A stretch of 64,000 bases of DNA from CAZVLQ01 sp964628185 (GCA_964628185.1 CAZVLQ010000004.1:1-64000); one strand, 5' to 3'; shown: positions 8,631 through 17,667, counted from the stretch's first letter. Notes: generated by a model not told the origin, from the sequence alone. A program made the numbers and translations.

Positions 8631-9661
8631 GCTTCCGCTTCTGGCGCAGGATACGCATTGCTCCCGGCGTGACCCTGAACCTGAGCAAGACGGGCGGGTC
8701 GCTGTCGTTCGGCGCGCGCGGCGCTCACTTCACGGTTGGGCCGCATGGGCGGCGTGTGACGGCGGGGATTCCCGGCACGGGCCTTTTTTACACCAACACC
8801 TTATCCGGAAACAAGCGCGGTCGTGGAAGGAGAGCAACGCCATCCGGCTCCGTGGCCACCCGAAACAGGCTGACGATGGGATTCTTCAAACGGCTGGTGA
8901 CGCCCGACGATGAGGAAGCCCTGGTGGACGGTTGCCGCGAACTGGCCCTGGGCGATGAAGAGAAGGCGTTTGACCATCTCAAGCAGGCTGTTCATCTGGC
9001 CGACGGCGCCTGGCTGGCCGGATTCATGGCATTGAAGATGGAGCGGATCGAGGAGGCGGAACGGTTTCTTTCATCCGCGGCTCGTGATTACGAGAAGCTC
9101 GGCAGGCATTTCAATAAATACGGCATATCGGCTGAACTCATGTTGCAGATCACGGGTGAAGTTTCCGCCCACATCACCTGCAACCGTGAAGGGGTGTTGC
9201 TGGGCCTGGTGGAAGTCTATCAGCGGCAGGGCCGCATGGATGATGCGATGCATTGTCTGGAAACGCTCAGACGTTTGCATCCTGATGACGTCGTGGTGCT
9301 GCTTTCGATGTGCGAACTGCTGCTGGAACGAAAAGACGGAAAGTCCGATGCCGCCAAACACGTCATTCACCTGGTTCAGCATATAGAGAATAAAACACCC
9401 ATCCATGCCGCGCTGCTGCTGTACAAGGCCAGGGCGCTCCGGAGGCTGGGGCTTGCCGAAGCAGCAAAAGAATCGCTGACGCTTGCCCTGCGCCGCCGGA
9501 AGGGGCGCAGCGATGAACTACTCCATGCCCTGCGCTATGAGCGCGCCATGACCTTTGCCGACCTCGGTCGCACAAGGCAGGCGCGGGCCGATCTGGAGCG
9601 CCTCTATGCCGAAGCGCCGGACTATGCGGATGTAGCCGCGAAACTCGGGTTGAAGGACTGA
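8627..9661 (+). CDS. DUF4236 domain protein with C-terminal TPR-like repeats
   Basis: The 344-residue product starts with a DUF4236 domain (about 3-55: FRFWRRIRIAPGVTLNLSKT then a glycine-rich IPGTGLFYT). This short domain is common in bacteria and of unknown function. Residues 90-344 are helical repeats of the TPR kind, with units such as EAERFLSSAARDYEKLG and DAMHCLETLRRLHPDD, and so probably form a protein-binding scaffold. No signal peptide or membrane segment is visible, so it is probably cytoplasmic. It is coupled to the ATPase gene by a four-base overlap, which suggests that the two products act together. Confidence 0.7.
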   Translation: MSFRFWRRIRIAPGVTLNLSKTGGSLSFGARGAHFTVGPHGRRVTAGIPGTGLFYTNTLSGNKRGRGRRATPSGSVATRNRLTMGFFKRLVTPDDEEALVDGCRELALGDEEKAFDHLKQAVHLADGAWLAGFMALKMERIEEAERFLSSAARDYEKLGRHFNKYGISAELMLQITGEVSAHITCNREGVLLGLVEVYQRQGRMDDAMHCLETLRRLHPDDVVVLLSMCELLLERKDGKSDAAKHVIHLVQHIENKTPIHAALLLYKARALRRLGLAEAAKESLTLALRRRKGRSDELLHALRYERAMTFADLGRTRQARADLERLYAEAPDYADVAAKLGLKD

Positions 9662-9685
9662 TGATGGGGGGAGGCGGACTAGAAA

Positions 9686-9711
9686 AGGTGTCAGGAGCCT
9701 TTTTCACTGAG
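9686..9711 (+). repeat. REP-like palindromic fragment
   Basis: GAAAAGGTGTCAGGAGCCTT followed by TTTC lies just after the DUF4236 gene. It is a variant of the first part of the repeats at 6236 and 7355 and can fold as a short imperfect hairpin (AAAGGNNCC/GGNNCCTTT). Confidence 0.55.
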
Positions 9712-9825
9712 CAATGAGAATTGGGACGCACCTGTAACGGGGCTGAGAGCGTATGGCTTCGGGATCAGGCTTTTATATCTCCTTGATATGGTTGCTGTAA
9801 TACGGCATTTGGGCAGGCCGGAGCG

Positions 9826-11049
9826 TCACAGGCGCCGGTATTGCAGCAACAGCGATTCGGCGTCGGTCGCGGCCGGAGTGATGCCATCCATGGCCAGCAG
9901 GGCCGCGGCCGCCGCTTCGACGGGGATATGCGTGGATGCCTGACGGACGTAGCGCCAGGCCTTGAGGCCGTCGAACCAGACATAGTAGCGCTTCTCGAAG
10001 GTGTCCGCAGATGCCGCGTGCGCGCGCATCCCCTCCGCCGCCCGTCCAAGTCCGGCAGCATCGAGGAAGGCGGCAAGCGGAGGCGGCAGCCGCCCCAGCC
10101 AGCGCGCCGTCGGACCGGCATAGAGATCCGGGAGCGAGTCGTGCATGCGTCGCAGGTCGGAGAAGCACTGCGGCGGCCGCACCGGCCATTCACTGCTGCC
10201 GCTGCGATACCAGTCGGTGACGGCGCGCGCGGTGCCGAACGGGGTGCGCCCGCGCATCCGCGCCGACGGGTAGACGCATGCCTGACTGATTCGTCCCAGG
10301 GGCTTCTCCCGCGCCAGCTTGTGCAGGAAATAGAAATCCTCGCCGGCCTTGCGCCTGTTCATGCCGTGGTGGCGGGCGCAGGCATTGGCGCGTACGGCGA
10401 AACAGGAACCGATGGCGGTAAAGGCGTAGGGCAGCCCCGCCTGGCGCCAGCCCTGCTCGATGTAGCGCAGAAACAGCTCGTAGCAGATCATCGCGTAGCG
10501 GTGACGCGGGTCGGCGATTTCATCAAACGGGTGCGCCCAGGCCAGGGTGGCGGCATGCATGGCCGGATTATCGTCAAAGGCCCGGTGCAGGGCGGTCAGG
10601 TAGTGGCGCGATACGCGGCAGTCGGCATCGAGCGAGGCGATAATGCCGTTCGGTCTGGCGATGGCGGCGAAGCGGCGCATGGCCTCGTCCATGCCGATCT
10701 TGCGCGCCAGGCCGACGCCGGCGCTTTTCGGCGGCAGATCGAAGGCCCGAAGCGGATATACCCGGAAGTCCGCGCTTTTCCGCGCCTGCTTCCATGCGCA
10801 TATCCGCTTGAGGGTGTTCATGTTGGCGGTCCGCACAGCATCGGGCGCGCCGGCCGGGTGATTGATCACGACGATGACTTCCACGGCGCATCGGAGCGTC
10901 TCGCGGCTGCGCAAATGGTCCAGAAGCTCTAGCATGGCCGGTTCCCGCAGACAGGGGACGACGATGATCAGTCCAAGCCCGTTTGCGGGCGGCGCTGCGA
11001 TGGCCGCTTTCGCCTGTTGCAGGTCAAGATAGCGTTTCAGATGGCGCAC
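9826..11049 (-). CDS. Glycosyltransferase family 2 protein
   Basis: The 407-residue product has a GT-A fold. The LGLIIVVPCLREP strand begins the nucleotide-binding region at about residue 25. The DAD motif at 141-143 (IIASLDADCRVS) would bind the metal and the sugar nucleotide. An acidic acceptor-side motif, NRRKAGEDFYFL, follows near residue 250. No membrane segment is obvious. Acceptor and sugar cannot be inferred, though a surface-polysaccharide role is typical. The start codon is GTG at 11049, and the divergent miaE begins only 14 bases away, so each promoter must lie in the other gene or the true start lies further in. Confidence 0.8.
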   Translation of the reverse strand: MRHLKRYLDLQQAKAAIAAPPANGLGLIIVVPCLREPAMLELLDHLRSRETLRCAVEVIVVINHPAGAPDAVRTANMNTLKRICAWKQARKSADFRVYPLRAFDLPPKSAGVGLARKIGMDEAMRRFAAIARPNGIIASLDADCRVSRHYLTALHRAFDDNPAMHAATLAWAHPFDEIADPRHRYAMICYELFLRYIEQGWRQAGLPYAFTAIGSCFAVRANACARHHGMNRRKAGEDFYFLHKLAREKPLGRISQACVYPSARMRGRTPFGTARAVTDWYRSGSSEWPVRPPQCFSDLRRMHDSLPDLYAGPTARWLGRLPPPLAAFLDAAGLGRAAEGMRAHAASADTFEKRYYVWFDGLKAWRYVRQASTHIPVEAAAAALLAMDGITPAATDAESLLLQYRRL

Positions 11050-11063
11050 GGGAGAGGCTGCTT

Positions 11064-11648
11064 ATGGGAAAGAAATCGGTGGATATACGGTATGCGACGC
11101 CTCCCGGCTGGGTGGACGCGGCGATGTCCGACTTCGCCCGTTTTCTTGCCGATCATGCCAATTGTGAGCGCAAGGCAAGCGCCACGGTCATGCGTATGGT
11201 GGTGCATTTTCACGACCGGTGCGAAATTCTGCCCACGCTGATTGATCTGTCGATTGAGGAGATGGAGCATTTTCGGCAATGCTATCGCCTGATGCGGGAA
11301 AGGGATATTGCCCTGCTGCCGGACACCCCCGACCCCTATATCGGGGCCCTGCTGAAATTGCAGCGGCACGGGCGCGACGCGCACTTTCTCGATCAGTTGC
11401 TGATCTTCTCGCTTGTGGAATCGCGCGGGGCCGAGCGCTTCCGCCTGGTCAGCGAAGCGGCCCGCGATGCGGAACTGAAACAGTTCTACAAATCGCTGTG
11501 GGCCTCCGAGGCCAGGCACGGGCACCTGTTCGCCGATATGGCGTTGCGCTACTTCGACGAACGGACGGTGTACGGGCGTTTCAACGAACTGGCCGGGGCC
11601 GAGGCGGAAATCGTGCGCCGCCTCCCCTGGCGCGCCGCGCTGCACTGA
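11064..11648 (+). CDS. miaE: tRNA 2-methylthio-N6-isopentenyladenosine(37) hydroxylase MiaE
   Basis: The 194-residue product is a ferritin-like diiron oxygenase. The expected iron ligands are visible: the glutamate in ANCERKAS, the ExxH pair in EEMEHFRQ, the glutamate in VESRGAERF, and the ExxRH in ASEARHGHLF. MiaE uses O2 to hydroxylate the isopentenyl side chain of ms2i6A37 in tRNAs reading UNN codons. I chose the ATG at 11064 because GGAGAGG stands 8-13 bases upstream; a longer frame from 10983 adds 27 residues of poor character that overlap the divergent gene. Length is normal. It appears to be a single-gene unit. Confidence 0.88.
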   Translation: MGKKSVDIRYATPPGWVDAAMSDFARFLADHANCERKASATVMRMVVHFHDRCEILPTLIDLSIEEMEHFRQCYRLMRERDIALLPDTPDPYIGALLKLQRHGRDAHFLDQLLIFSLVESRGAERFRLVSEAARDAELKQFYKSLWASEARHGHLFADMALRYFDERTVYGRFNELAGAEAEIVRRLPWRAALH

Positions 11649-11703
11649 TGCGTGATACGCAGGCGGCGATCCGGACTGAAGCCCGGGTCCGGAAAGATAT
11701 CGC

Positions 11704-11733
11704 TTGCCCTGGTGAACGAACGTACACTATACT
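11704..11733 (+). promoter_or_regulatory. Promoter of the LexA/UmuD-like gene, predicted leaderless
   Basis: TTGCCC (11704-11709), an 18-base spacer and TATACT (11728-11733) end six bases before the ATG at 11740. No Shine-Dalgarno sequence is present. The spacer contains GAACGAACGTAC, which may be part of an operator, but I cannot assign a LexA box. Confidence 0.5.
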
Positions 11734-11739
11734 TGCGGC

Positions 11740-12312
11740 ATGGATAAGGACACTGAACGACTGAAGAAGATTCAGGATTATTTTGCGCGCTACAGGGTGA
11801 TTCCGAGTTATGCCCGCATCGGTGAAATGGTGGGCATCAAGTCCAAGAACGGCGTGTCCAGGTTTCTGGCCCGGCTCAGATTGCGGGGATACCTTGACCG
11901 GTCGCCGGATGGCCGCCTGTCGCCGGCCTCGCGATTCTTTGAACGATCACTGGTGGGCGTGGCACCGGCAGGCTTTGCCAGTCCCGCCGCCGAACTCATG
12001 GGCGATGCCATCACCATTGACGAGTATCTGGTGGAACATCCGTCCAGCACCGTGCTTGTCGAGGTGAAGGGCGATTCCATGGCCGGGGCGGGGATCAACG
12101 ACGGCGACATGCTCGTGGTCGAGCGTGATTCCAGCCCGGACGCGGGGAAGATCGTGGTGGCCATTGTTGACGGGGATTTCACCGTCAAATACCTCCAGCG
12201 GGACAGGAAGGGCTATTACCTCCAGCCGGCCAATCCCAACTTCTCCAATATACGGCCGCAGGGCTCCCTGGAAGTTTACGGTACGGTCGTGGGCCAGTTC
12301 CGCAAGCTGTGA
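11740..12312 (+). CDS. LexA/UmuD-like S24 autoprotease with winged-helix N-terminus
   Basis: The 190-residue product has a LexA-type winged-helix DNA-binding domain (about 1-65) and an S24 peptidase domain. The self-cleavage bond is A77-G78 (VAPAGFA). The nucleophile is S113 in KGDSM and the general base is K150 in FTVKYL. Such proteins cut themselves when stimulated by RecA filaments and release SOS genes or activate translesion synthesis. The N-terminal DNA-binding domain favours a LexA-like repressor over UmuD, which lacks it. It is translationally coupled (GTGA) to a Y-family polymerase gene, so it may repress its own cassette. Another LexA may exist outside the window. Confidence 0.85.
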   Translation: MDKDTERLKKIQDYFARYRVIPSYARIGEMVGIKSKNGVSRFLARLRLRGYLDRSPDGRLSPASRFFERSLVGVAPAGFASPAAELMGDAITIDEYLVEHPSSTVLVEVKGDSMAGAGINDGDMLVVERDSSPDAGKIVVAIVDGDFTVKYLQRDRKGYYLQPANPNFSNIRPQGSLEVYGTVVGQFRKL

Positions 12313-13562
12313 GAATGGCCCCGGCCTGTGCCACAAACTGGCACAATGCCATCGCCCATATTGATGCGGATGCCTTTTATGCATCCTGCGAGGCCGTCCG
12401 GCATCCGGAGCTGAGGGGCAGGCCGATCTGCGTATTGTCCAACCAGAACGCCTTTGTCGTGGCCAAAAGTTATGATGCCAGGGCGAAGGGAATTACGACG
12501 GGCATGTCCGTGTATGAGGCCAGAAGGCTTGCGCCCGGAGCGGCCTTCCTGTCGCCCGATTTCAGGTACTATGGCCAGATGTCCGGCAAGATGTTCTCGA
12601 TACTCAGGCGCTACAGTCCGGATATCGAGATTTATTCCATTGATGAAGGCTTCATGGATATCAACGGCATCCGCACGCTCTGGCACAGGGGATACCGGCA
12701 GATCGCCGATGACATCAGGCAAAGCGTGGAACGCGAGATCGGCATCACCGTATCCATCGGCGTCGCCAATACCAAAACGCTGGCCAAGATGGCGTCGGAG
12801 CGCAACAAGCCGAACGGAACAACGGTGGTGCCGGGCAAGCGTATCGCCCGTTTCCTGGCGGATATCCCGGTGGCGGATATCCCGGGCGTCGGGCGCAACC
12901 GGACGGCCCTGCTGCACAAGTTCGGCATTCGCACGGCGGCGGCGTTTGCCGGGGCGGAGGATGGCCTCGTCAGGAAGCTGCTGGGCCGGCACGGCCTGAC
13001 TCTCTGGCATGAACTGAACGGGCAGTCCGTGCTTGCCGTGGAAACGGAGGCGCCGCTGCCCAAAAGCGTATCCCGCACCGCTTCACTGGGCGGGGTGAGC
13101 ACGGACAGGCATATCATCGCCGCCCACCTGTCCCATCATTCCATGCGGCTTGTTTCGGAACTGGTTGGCAGGCATCTGCTGACCCGCCAGATCTCCGTGT
13201 TTCTGACGCTGAAATCGTTCGAAACGGCCGGCATCGAAATCCGGCTGAATTTTCCAACGAACAGCCTGAAGAGGCTATCCGCCGCGGTGCGCCGTGGTTT
13301 CGGGGCGTTGTACCGGGAGGATGCGCATTACCGGGGATGCGGGATCGTGGCCACGCGCATCAGCCGCGAGGCATCCGCCACGGAAGACCTGTTCGGATTC
13401 ATGCGCGAGGATATTCGCCAGGCGAGACTCATGCTGACCGTCAACGGGATCAATGAGGCCCATGGCGGTTCCACGGTCGCGCCGGCATCCACGCTTCCGC
13501 TACGGAAGAACACCGGAAACCGGATGCGTTTCCGGTATCCCCTGCTCAGGAGTTGTAAATAA
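12309..13562 (+). CDS. umuC: Y-family translesion DNA polymerase, UmuC-like
   Basis: The 417-residue product has the Y-family palm motifs HIDADAFYASCE (metal ligand D19, with D21) and YSIDEGF (D112, E113), followed by helix-hairpin-helix thumb motifs (DIPGVG) and a little-finger domain. Length and the full catalytic set fit UmuC. These polymerases copy across damaged DNA at the cost of fidelity. The start GTG overlaps the stop of the autoprotease gene, the same arrangement as umuDC; an ATG two codons later (12315) is a possible alternative. The C-terminal 40 residues are basic and lack the standard UmuC tail, and I see no clear beta-clamp motif. Confidence 0.85.
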   Translation: MRMAPACATNWHNAIAHIDADAFYASCEAVRHPELRGRPICVLSNQNAFVVAKSYDARAKGITTGMSVYEARRLAPGAAFLSPDFRYYGQMSGKMFSILRRYSPDIEIYSIDEGFMDINGIRTLWHRGYRQIADDIRQSVEREIGITVSIGVANTKTLAKMASERNKPNGTTVVPGKRIARFLADIPVADIPGVGRNRTALLHKFGIRTAAAFAGAEDGLVRKLLGRHGLTLWHELNGQSVLAVETEAPLPKSVSRTASLGGVSTDRHIIAAHLSHHSMRLVSELVGRHLLTRQISVFLTLKSFETAGIEIRLNFPTNSLKRLSAAVRRGFGALYREDAHYRGCGIVATRISREASATEDLFGFMREDIRQARLMLTVNGINEAHGGSTVAPASTLPLRKNTGNRMRFRYPLLRSCK

Positions 13563-13591
13563 ATACCTCCATCCGGCTTGAGCAGGCAGGT

Positions 13592-13632
13592 CAGGGGGCA
13601 AAGGGCAAAGGGCAAAGGTCATCTGCCCCCTG
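13592..13632. repeat. Tandem GGGCAAA units inside a small inverted repeat
   Basis: Three copies of GGGCAAA (about 13597-13618) are enclosed by CAGGGGGCA and TGCCCCCTG. The element lies where the convergent polymerase and helicase genes meet. The inverted repeat could terminate both transcripts, but it has no T-run. Confidence 0.5.
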
Positions 13633-15388
13633 TCTTCCGTCTTCCGGGCCGCTGTTCAGCACGTGCACCCCGGTGTTTTTTCCGCTTTTGCACCGCTTCT
13701 TGATCACCGGCCAGCAGTGAAGCATTCAATTTCCGCCCGCATACCCAAACCTGTTTCAGCTTTTTAAAGATCGAGCCGGGCATCCCTTCCGGCAAATCCA
13801 CGGTGCTGTGATCATCCATGATTTTCACATGGCTGATAAACTCGCCTTCCAGCCCGAGCTCATTGCCAATCGCACCGACGATATTGCCCGCCTTGACGCC
13901 GTGAGAGGCGCCCACCTCCAGCCGATAGCGTGCCATGCCCCGCTCCGGTCCCGGCGCATTATCCCGCCGCACCCTCGCGTGCTTCGGTTTGCGTGGACGT
14001 GCATCGTCATTCTCATCCCGTCCACGCGGGAGATTGCGCATGCGCCTGTCTTCCGGCACATCTTTCATCAACAGCGGTTTGTCGCCCTGCGCCATCCTGG
14101 CCAGGGCGACGGCAATCTCGCTGGCGGGGATATTATGTTCATCACGATACTGCTCAATGATATCGGTGAAGAGATCCAGACCGTCTTCCGATTCCAGCGT
14201 ATCGGTAATGCGCTGTTTGAATTCGGCAATACGTTTATTGTTGATCGTCTCCGTGCTCGGCATCCGGAACATTTCGATCCGCTTCCCGGTCGCCTTCTCG
14301 ATCGAGCAGAGCATGCGTTTTTCGCGCGGCGTGACAAACAGGATGGCATCCCCCTGGCGTCCCGCCCGGCCGGTGCGCCCGATCCGGTGCACATAGGATC
14401 CGGTATCGTGCGGAATGTCGTAGTTGATCACATGCGAAATGCGTTCCACATCGAGTCCGCGTGCCGCCACATCCGTGGCCACCAGGATATCCAGACGCCC
14501 CTTCTTCAGGTGATTGACGGTCAACTCGCGCTGCTTCTGGGCAATATCGCCGTTCAGCGCCCTGGCAGCATAACCGCGCGCTTCAAGCTTTTCCGCCAGT
14601 TCTTCGGTCGCCGTTTTGGTGCGTACAAAGATGAGCACGGCGTCAAACGGCTCGGCTTCCAGGATACGGGTCAGCGCATCCAGCTTGTGGCCGCCGCTGA
14701 CCATCCAGTAATGCTGACGTATCGTTTCCGCCGTAACCTGTTTTTCCCTGATGGTGACCTGTTCCGGGTTGTTAAGATGCTGGCGGGCGATTTTACGGAT
14801 GACCGGCGGCATGGTGGCCGAAAACAGGGCGATCTGGCGATGATCCGGCGTCTGCTCGAGAACCCAGCGCACATCATCAATAAAGCCCATGCGCAGCATT
14901 TCATCGGCCTCGTCGAGCACCAGCGCCTGCAGCCCGTCCAGCTTCAGTGTGCCGCGGCGCATATGATCCATCACGCGTCCCGGCGTGCCGACCACGACGT
15001 GAGCGCTGCGTTTAAGCTGCCTGAGCTGAATATCGTAGCTCTGACCGCCGTAAATCGGCAGCACGTGGAGGCCTTTTATGTAGCGGGCATACTGCTGGAA
15101 TGCCTCGGCAACCTGAATGGCAAGCTCACGTGTCGGCGTCAGCACCAGGAGCTGCGGCGATTTCTTGCCCGGGTCAATGCGGGAGAGCAGCGGCAGGGCA
15201 AAGGCGGCGGTTTTACCGGTGCCGGTCTGCGCCTGACCCAGTACGTCCCTGCCTTCGAGCAGGAGCGGGATGGTCCGCGCCTGAATCGGCGTAGGTGTTT
15301 CATAGCCCACGTCTTCCAGCGCCCTGAGCACGGGGGGAATCAGGTTCAGCGCGGCAAAGGCGGACTGATGTTGTGCGTTTGTTGTCAT
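13619..15388 (-). CDS. deaD: DEAD-box ATP-dependent RNA helicase, DeaD/CsdA type
   Basis: The 589-residue product has the full DEAD-box set: AQTGTGKT (53-60), PTRELA (85-90), the DEAD box (159-162), SAT, and a motif VI HRIGRTGRAGR. A DbpA-type RNA-binding domain (about 485-560, starting RYRLEVGASHGVKAGN) and a basic tail follow, as in DeaD. Such helicases unwind structured RNA during ribosome assembly and cold adaptation. The reading frame on the opposite strand here is long but is only a shadow. AGGTG upstream of the ATG at 15388 is an acceptable ribosome-binding site. The gene stands alone. Confidence 0.9.
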   Translation of the reverse strand: MTTNAQHQSAFAALNLIPPVLRALEDVGYETPTPIQARTIPLLLEGRDVLGQAQTGTGKTAAFALPLLSRIDPGKKSPQLLVLTPTRELAIQVAEAFQQYARYIKGLHVLPIYGGQSYDIQLRQLKRSAHVVVGTPGRVMDHMRRGTLKLDGLQALVLDEADEMLRMGFIDDVRWVLEQTPDHRQIALFSATMPPVIRKIARQHLNNPEQVTIREKQVTAETIRQHYWMVSGGHKLDALTRILEAEPFDAVLIFVRTKTATEELAEKLEARGYAARALNGDIAQKQRELTVNHLKKGRLDILVATDVAARGLDVERISHVINYDIPHDTGSYVHRIGRTGRAGRQGDAILFVTPREKRMLCSIEKATGKRIEMFRMPSTETINNKRIAEFKQRITDTLESEDGLDLFTDIIEQYRDEHNIPASEIAVALARMAQGDKPLLMKDVPEDRRMRNLPRGRDENDDARPRKPKHARVRRDNAPGPERGMARYRLEVGASHGVKAGNIVGAIGNELGLEGEFISHVKIMDDHSTVDLPEGMPGSIFKKLKQVWVCGRKLNASLLAGDQEAVQKRKKHRGARAEQRPGRRKTGGR

Positions 15389-15460
15389 GATTTACACCTG
15401 CGGAAATGACCGGTGGCGAAGCATGCCTGCATCAACATTAAGAAACCATGAGAATAAATC

Positions 15461-15512
15461 GGGAGCCTGTCGGATTTATGAGAAATCTGCTGCGCGGCAG
15501 GATCAGGGGTCA
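15461..15512 (+). repeat. Dispersed element GGAGCCTGTCGGA with CAGGGGTCAG
   Basis: GGAGCCTGTCGGATT here matches GGAGCCTGTCGGACT at 44824, and GGATCAGGGGTCAG resembles GGATTCAGGGGTCAG near 24642. These intergenic pieces may be degraded members of one dispersed family; no coding potential is seen. Confidence 0.4.
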
Positions 15513-16274
15513 GGGCAGGCGAATGGCTTCCGGAAGATCGGCAATGGAGGGGACGGTTAAATCCGGCCTGATGCCGGTCTGATTGACGAAATCCTCGCGA
15601 TACTTGCCTGTTTGCACCAGCGCGGTTGCAAGGCCCGCATCCATGGCCCCGCCGATGTCCGACTCGATATCGTCGCCGACCATCAGCGTATCGGCCGGGG
15701 CTGCGCCCATCTGACGGCAAATGCCATGGAAAAAATCCGCCGAAGGCTTTCCCAGGATAATGGCATTTCGGCCCGTGGCATATTCCACGGCTGCCACAAA
15801 TACGCCCAGATCGAGGTGCAAACCGTCCCGTTTCTGCCAGAAGCGGTTCTTGTGCAAGGCCAGCAGTTGTGCGCCTTCCCTGATCTGAAGAAAAATATCA
15901 CGCAGGGTTTCAGGCGGGTAGCCCTCGCCGCCAATGTCGCCCATGACGATAAAGTCGGGATGCTGGTGGTCTTCACGTACGCCCGCGAAATCCTCGCGCA
16001 GCGTTTCACGGATATACAGGTGCGCGGTGTGCCCGCCAATGCGCGCCACGGCCAGGGCGGCCGGGGTGTGGATATGCTCTTCATCAAGCGGGATGTCCAT
16101 TCTCGCCAGCTTTTGGGCGATATCGCGCCTGGATTGCGTGGTGGTGTTGGTGACGCCGGTCAGCGCCAGTCCCTGATTCCGCAGGCGATGCATGGCGTCC
16201 GCGGCGCCGGCAATCACCTGATCACCCACGTACAGCACACCGTCCAGATCAAGCATGACCGCCGTAATGTTCAT
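15510..16274 (-). CDS. HAD-superfamily IIA hydrolase (NagD/LHPP-like phosphatase)
   Basis: The 254-residue product begins MNITAVMLDLDGVLYVGD, with the catalytic D8 and D10 of HAD motif I. Motif II is TNTTTQS, and motif III/IV is represented by KPSADFF followed by MVGDDIESDIGGA. The C2-type cap and length match subfamily IIA (TIGR01458-like, phospholysine/phosphohistidine phosphatase or NagD relatives). The natural substrate cannot be told. I started at the ATG at 16274; 13 extra upstream residues lack conservation. TATTGT lies six bases before this ATG, again suggesting a leaderless start. The next gene upstream is on the same strand, 16 bases away. Confidence 0.85.
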   Translation of the reverse strand: MNITAVMLDLDGVLYVGDQVIAGAADAMHRLRNQGLALTGVTNTTTQSRRDIAQKLARMDIPLDEEHIHTPAALAVARIGGHTAHLYIRETLREDFAGVREDHQHPDFIVMGDIGGEGYPPETLRDIFLQIREGAQLLALHKNRFWQKRDGLHLDLGVFVAAVEYATGRNAIILGKPSADFFHGICRQMGAAPADTLMVGDDIESDIGGAMDAGLATALVQTGKYREDFVNQTGIRPDLTVPSIADLPEAIRLP

Positions 16275-16290
16275 GCCGGAACAATACACC

Positions 16291-16959
16291 TCATGCCAGC
16301 AGCACCGCGACAATGCCGGTAATGAAGATACCGTCGAAGGTGCCGGCGCCGCCGATCGAGGCCATGGGCGCCCCCAGCGCGCGTATGTCCTTCAGGCGCA
16401 GGACATCCGCGCCGATCAACACGCCCAGCGTGCCGCAGATATAAGCCAGCGGCGCGGCATGCTCCGCATCGACGATGGAGGCCACGATGGCCGCGGACAG
16501 CGGCGCGAGCAGAGCCGGAATACCGATGCCGATACCCGGTACGGGGCGGCTGGCGGCATAGCTGATGGCCGTGATGATGGCGATGGCGATGCCGGCTTCG
16601 AGCAGACTGATGGGGTTGTTGCGCAGAAGGTTCAGCGAAAATACGAGCGGGATAATGCAGCCGCCGACATTGACCGCAATCAGTGTTTTTCCCGTAAACG
16701 GGACGGGCGGCAGGCGCAGGATGCTGCGCAGAGGGGGGACGGGCATGTCTTCCGGCAGTGGCTCGGCGCGGATGCTGGTCACGGGCAGATTGATGGCGCT
16801 GCCGAACAGGGACGAAAAAAGCAGCAGCATGGCCTGCGTGGCGGTCAGGCCCAGCTTGTCGAAGGCGATGGTGATCAGGCCGACCTGGATAAAGGCCAGG
16901 ATAAAGCCCAGGCCGAAAATGATCAGGAGTACATACAGCAGGGAAAATGGCTGACGCAT
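16291..16959 (-). CDS. DUF1614 integral membrane protein
   Basis: The 222-residue product is almost all membrane segments (six or seven) and matches the DUF1614 pattern. It begins RQPFSLLYVLLIIFGLGF, continues with LFSSLFGSAINLPV, and ends with the glycine-rich MASIGGAGTFDGIFITGI. Its function is unknown; the family is conserved in diverse bacteria and archaea. I chose the ATG at 16959 because the N-terminal extension of the longer frame (to 17031) is hydrophilic and would overlap the promoter region of pyrE. It is on the same strand as the HAD gene and 16 bases from it, so they may share a transcript. Confidence 0.75.
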   Translation of the reverse strand: MRQPFSLLYVLLIIFGLGFILAFIQVGLITIAFDKLGLTATQAMLLLFSSLFGSAINLPVTSIRAEPLPEDMPVPPLRSILRLPPVPFTGKTLIAVNVGGCIIPLVFSLNLLRNNPISLLEAGIAIAIITAISYAASRPVPGIGIGIPALLAPLSAAIVASIVDAEHAAPLAYICGTLGVLIGADVLRLKDIRALGAPMASIGGAGTFDGIFITGIVAVLLA

Positions 16960-17062
16960 GCGATCATTATAGCCTGCATCATTCATGAATGCCCGGCTGC
17001 GGGTTTGTGGGGCGCGGCATTGCTGATACACTCTCGCAAAATCTGATGCGGGTATTGATTCT

Positions 17063-17641
17063 ATGCAGGAACAACAGTTGTTAGCCGTCTATGAAGATGC
17101 CGGCGCCTTGCTCACTGGCCATTTTGTCCTTTCCAGCGGCCGGCATTCGCCGCGCTATCTGCAATCGGCCAGGGTGCTCATGGATCCCGCCCGGGCCCGG
17201 GTCCTGGGTGCGGAACTGGCGGCTACGGTTCATGCCGGGGATGTGGATATCGTCGTTTCGCCCGCCCTGGGCGGGCTGATCATCGGCTACGAGGTGGCGC
17301 GGACGCTGGCTGTTCCTTTTATCTTCACCGAGCGCAAGCAGGGCGTCATGTCCATGCGACGCGGCTTTTCCCTGAAAAAGGGAGTGCGCGTGCTGGTAGT
17401 GGAAGACGTGATCACCACCGGCGGCTCGGTGCGCGAGTGCATGGACGTGGTGCGCCGTCACGGCGGCAATCCTGTCCGCGTGCTGGCGCTCGTGGACCGG
17501 GCTCCGGAAATGACGGGGCGCTTTGACGTGCCGCATCAAAGCCTGTTGTGCCTGGATGTGCCGTCCTATGAGGCTTCGGCATGTCCCCTGTGCCGTGAGG
17601 GCGTGCTGCCGCCGGTCAAGCCCGGCAGCCGGGAAGCGTAA
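17063..17641 (+). CDS. pyrE: Orotate phosphoribosyltransferase PyrE
   Basis: The 192-residue product joins orotate to PRPP to make orotidine monophosphate in pyrimidine synthesis. The PRPP-binding signature VLVVEDVITTGGSVRE is at 110-125, the orotate loop region FVLSSGRHSPRY at 21-32, and the flexible-loop lysines and arginines at 90-106 (ERKQGVMSMRRG). Length is normal for the type found in bacteria that lack the E. coli-like long form. The stop is followed after 26 bases by the RNase J gene on the same strand. It is divergent from the DUF1614 gene with 103 bases between them. Confidence 0.92.
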   Translation: MQEQQLLAVYEDAGALLTGHFVLSSGRHSPRYLQSARVLMDPARARVLGAELAATVHAGDVDIVVSPALGGLIIGYEVARTLAVPFIFTERKQGVMSMRRGFSLKKGVRVLVVEDVITTGGSVRECMDVVRRHGGNPVRVLALVDRAPEMTGRFDVPHQSLLCLDVPSYEASACPLCREGVLPPVKPGSREA

Positions 17642-17667
17642 ATGATACCGCAAGCGCCGGAGACGCC

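Noticed and set aside
9841..10932. 363-residue plus-strand open frame
   Set aside because: It is antisense to the glycosyltransferase gene, whose motifs are clear; composition is that of a shadow frame in GC-rich DNA.
13808..15409. 533-residue plus-strand open frame
   Set aside because: It is fully antisense to the DeaD-type helicase and has no recognisable domain.
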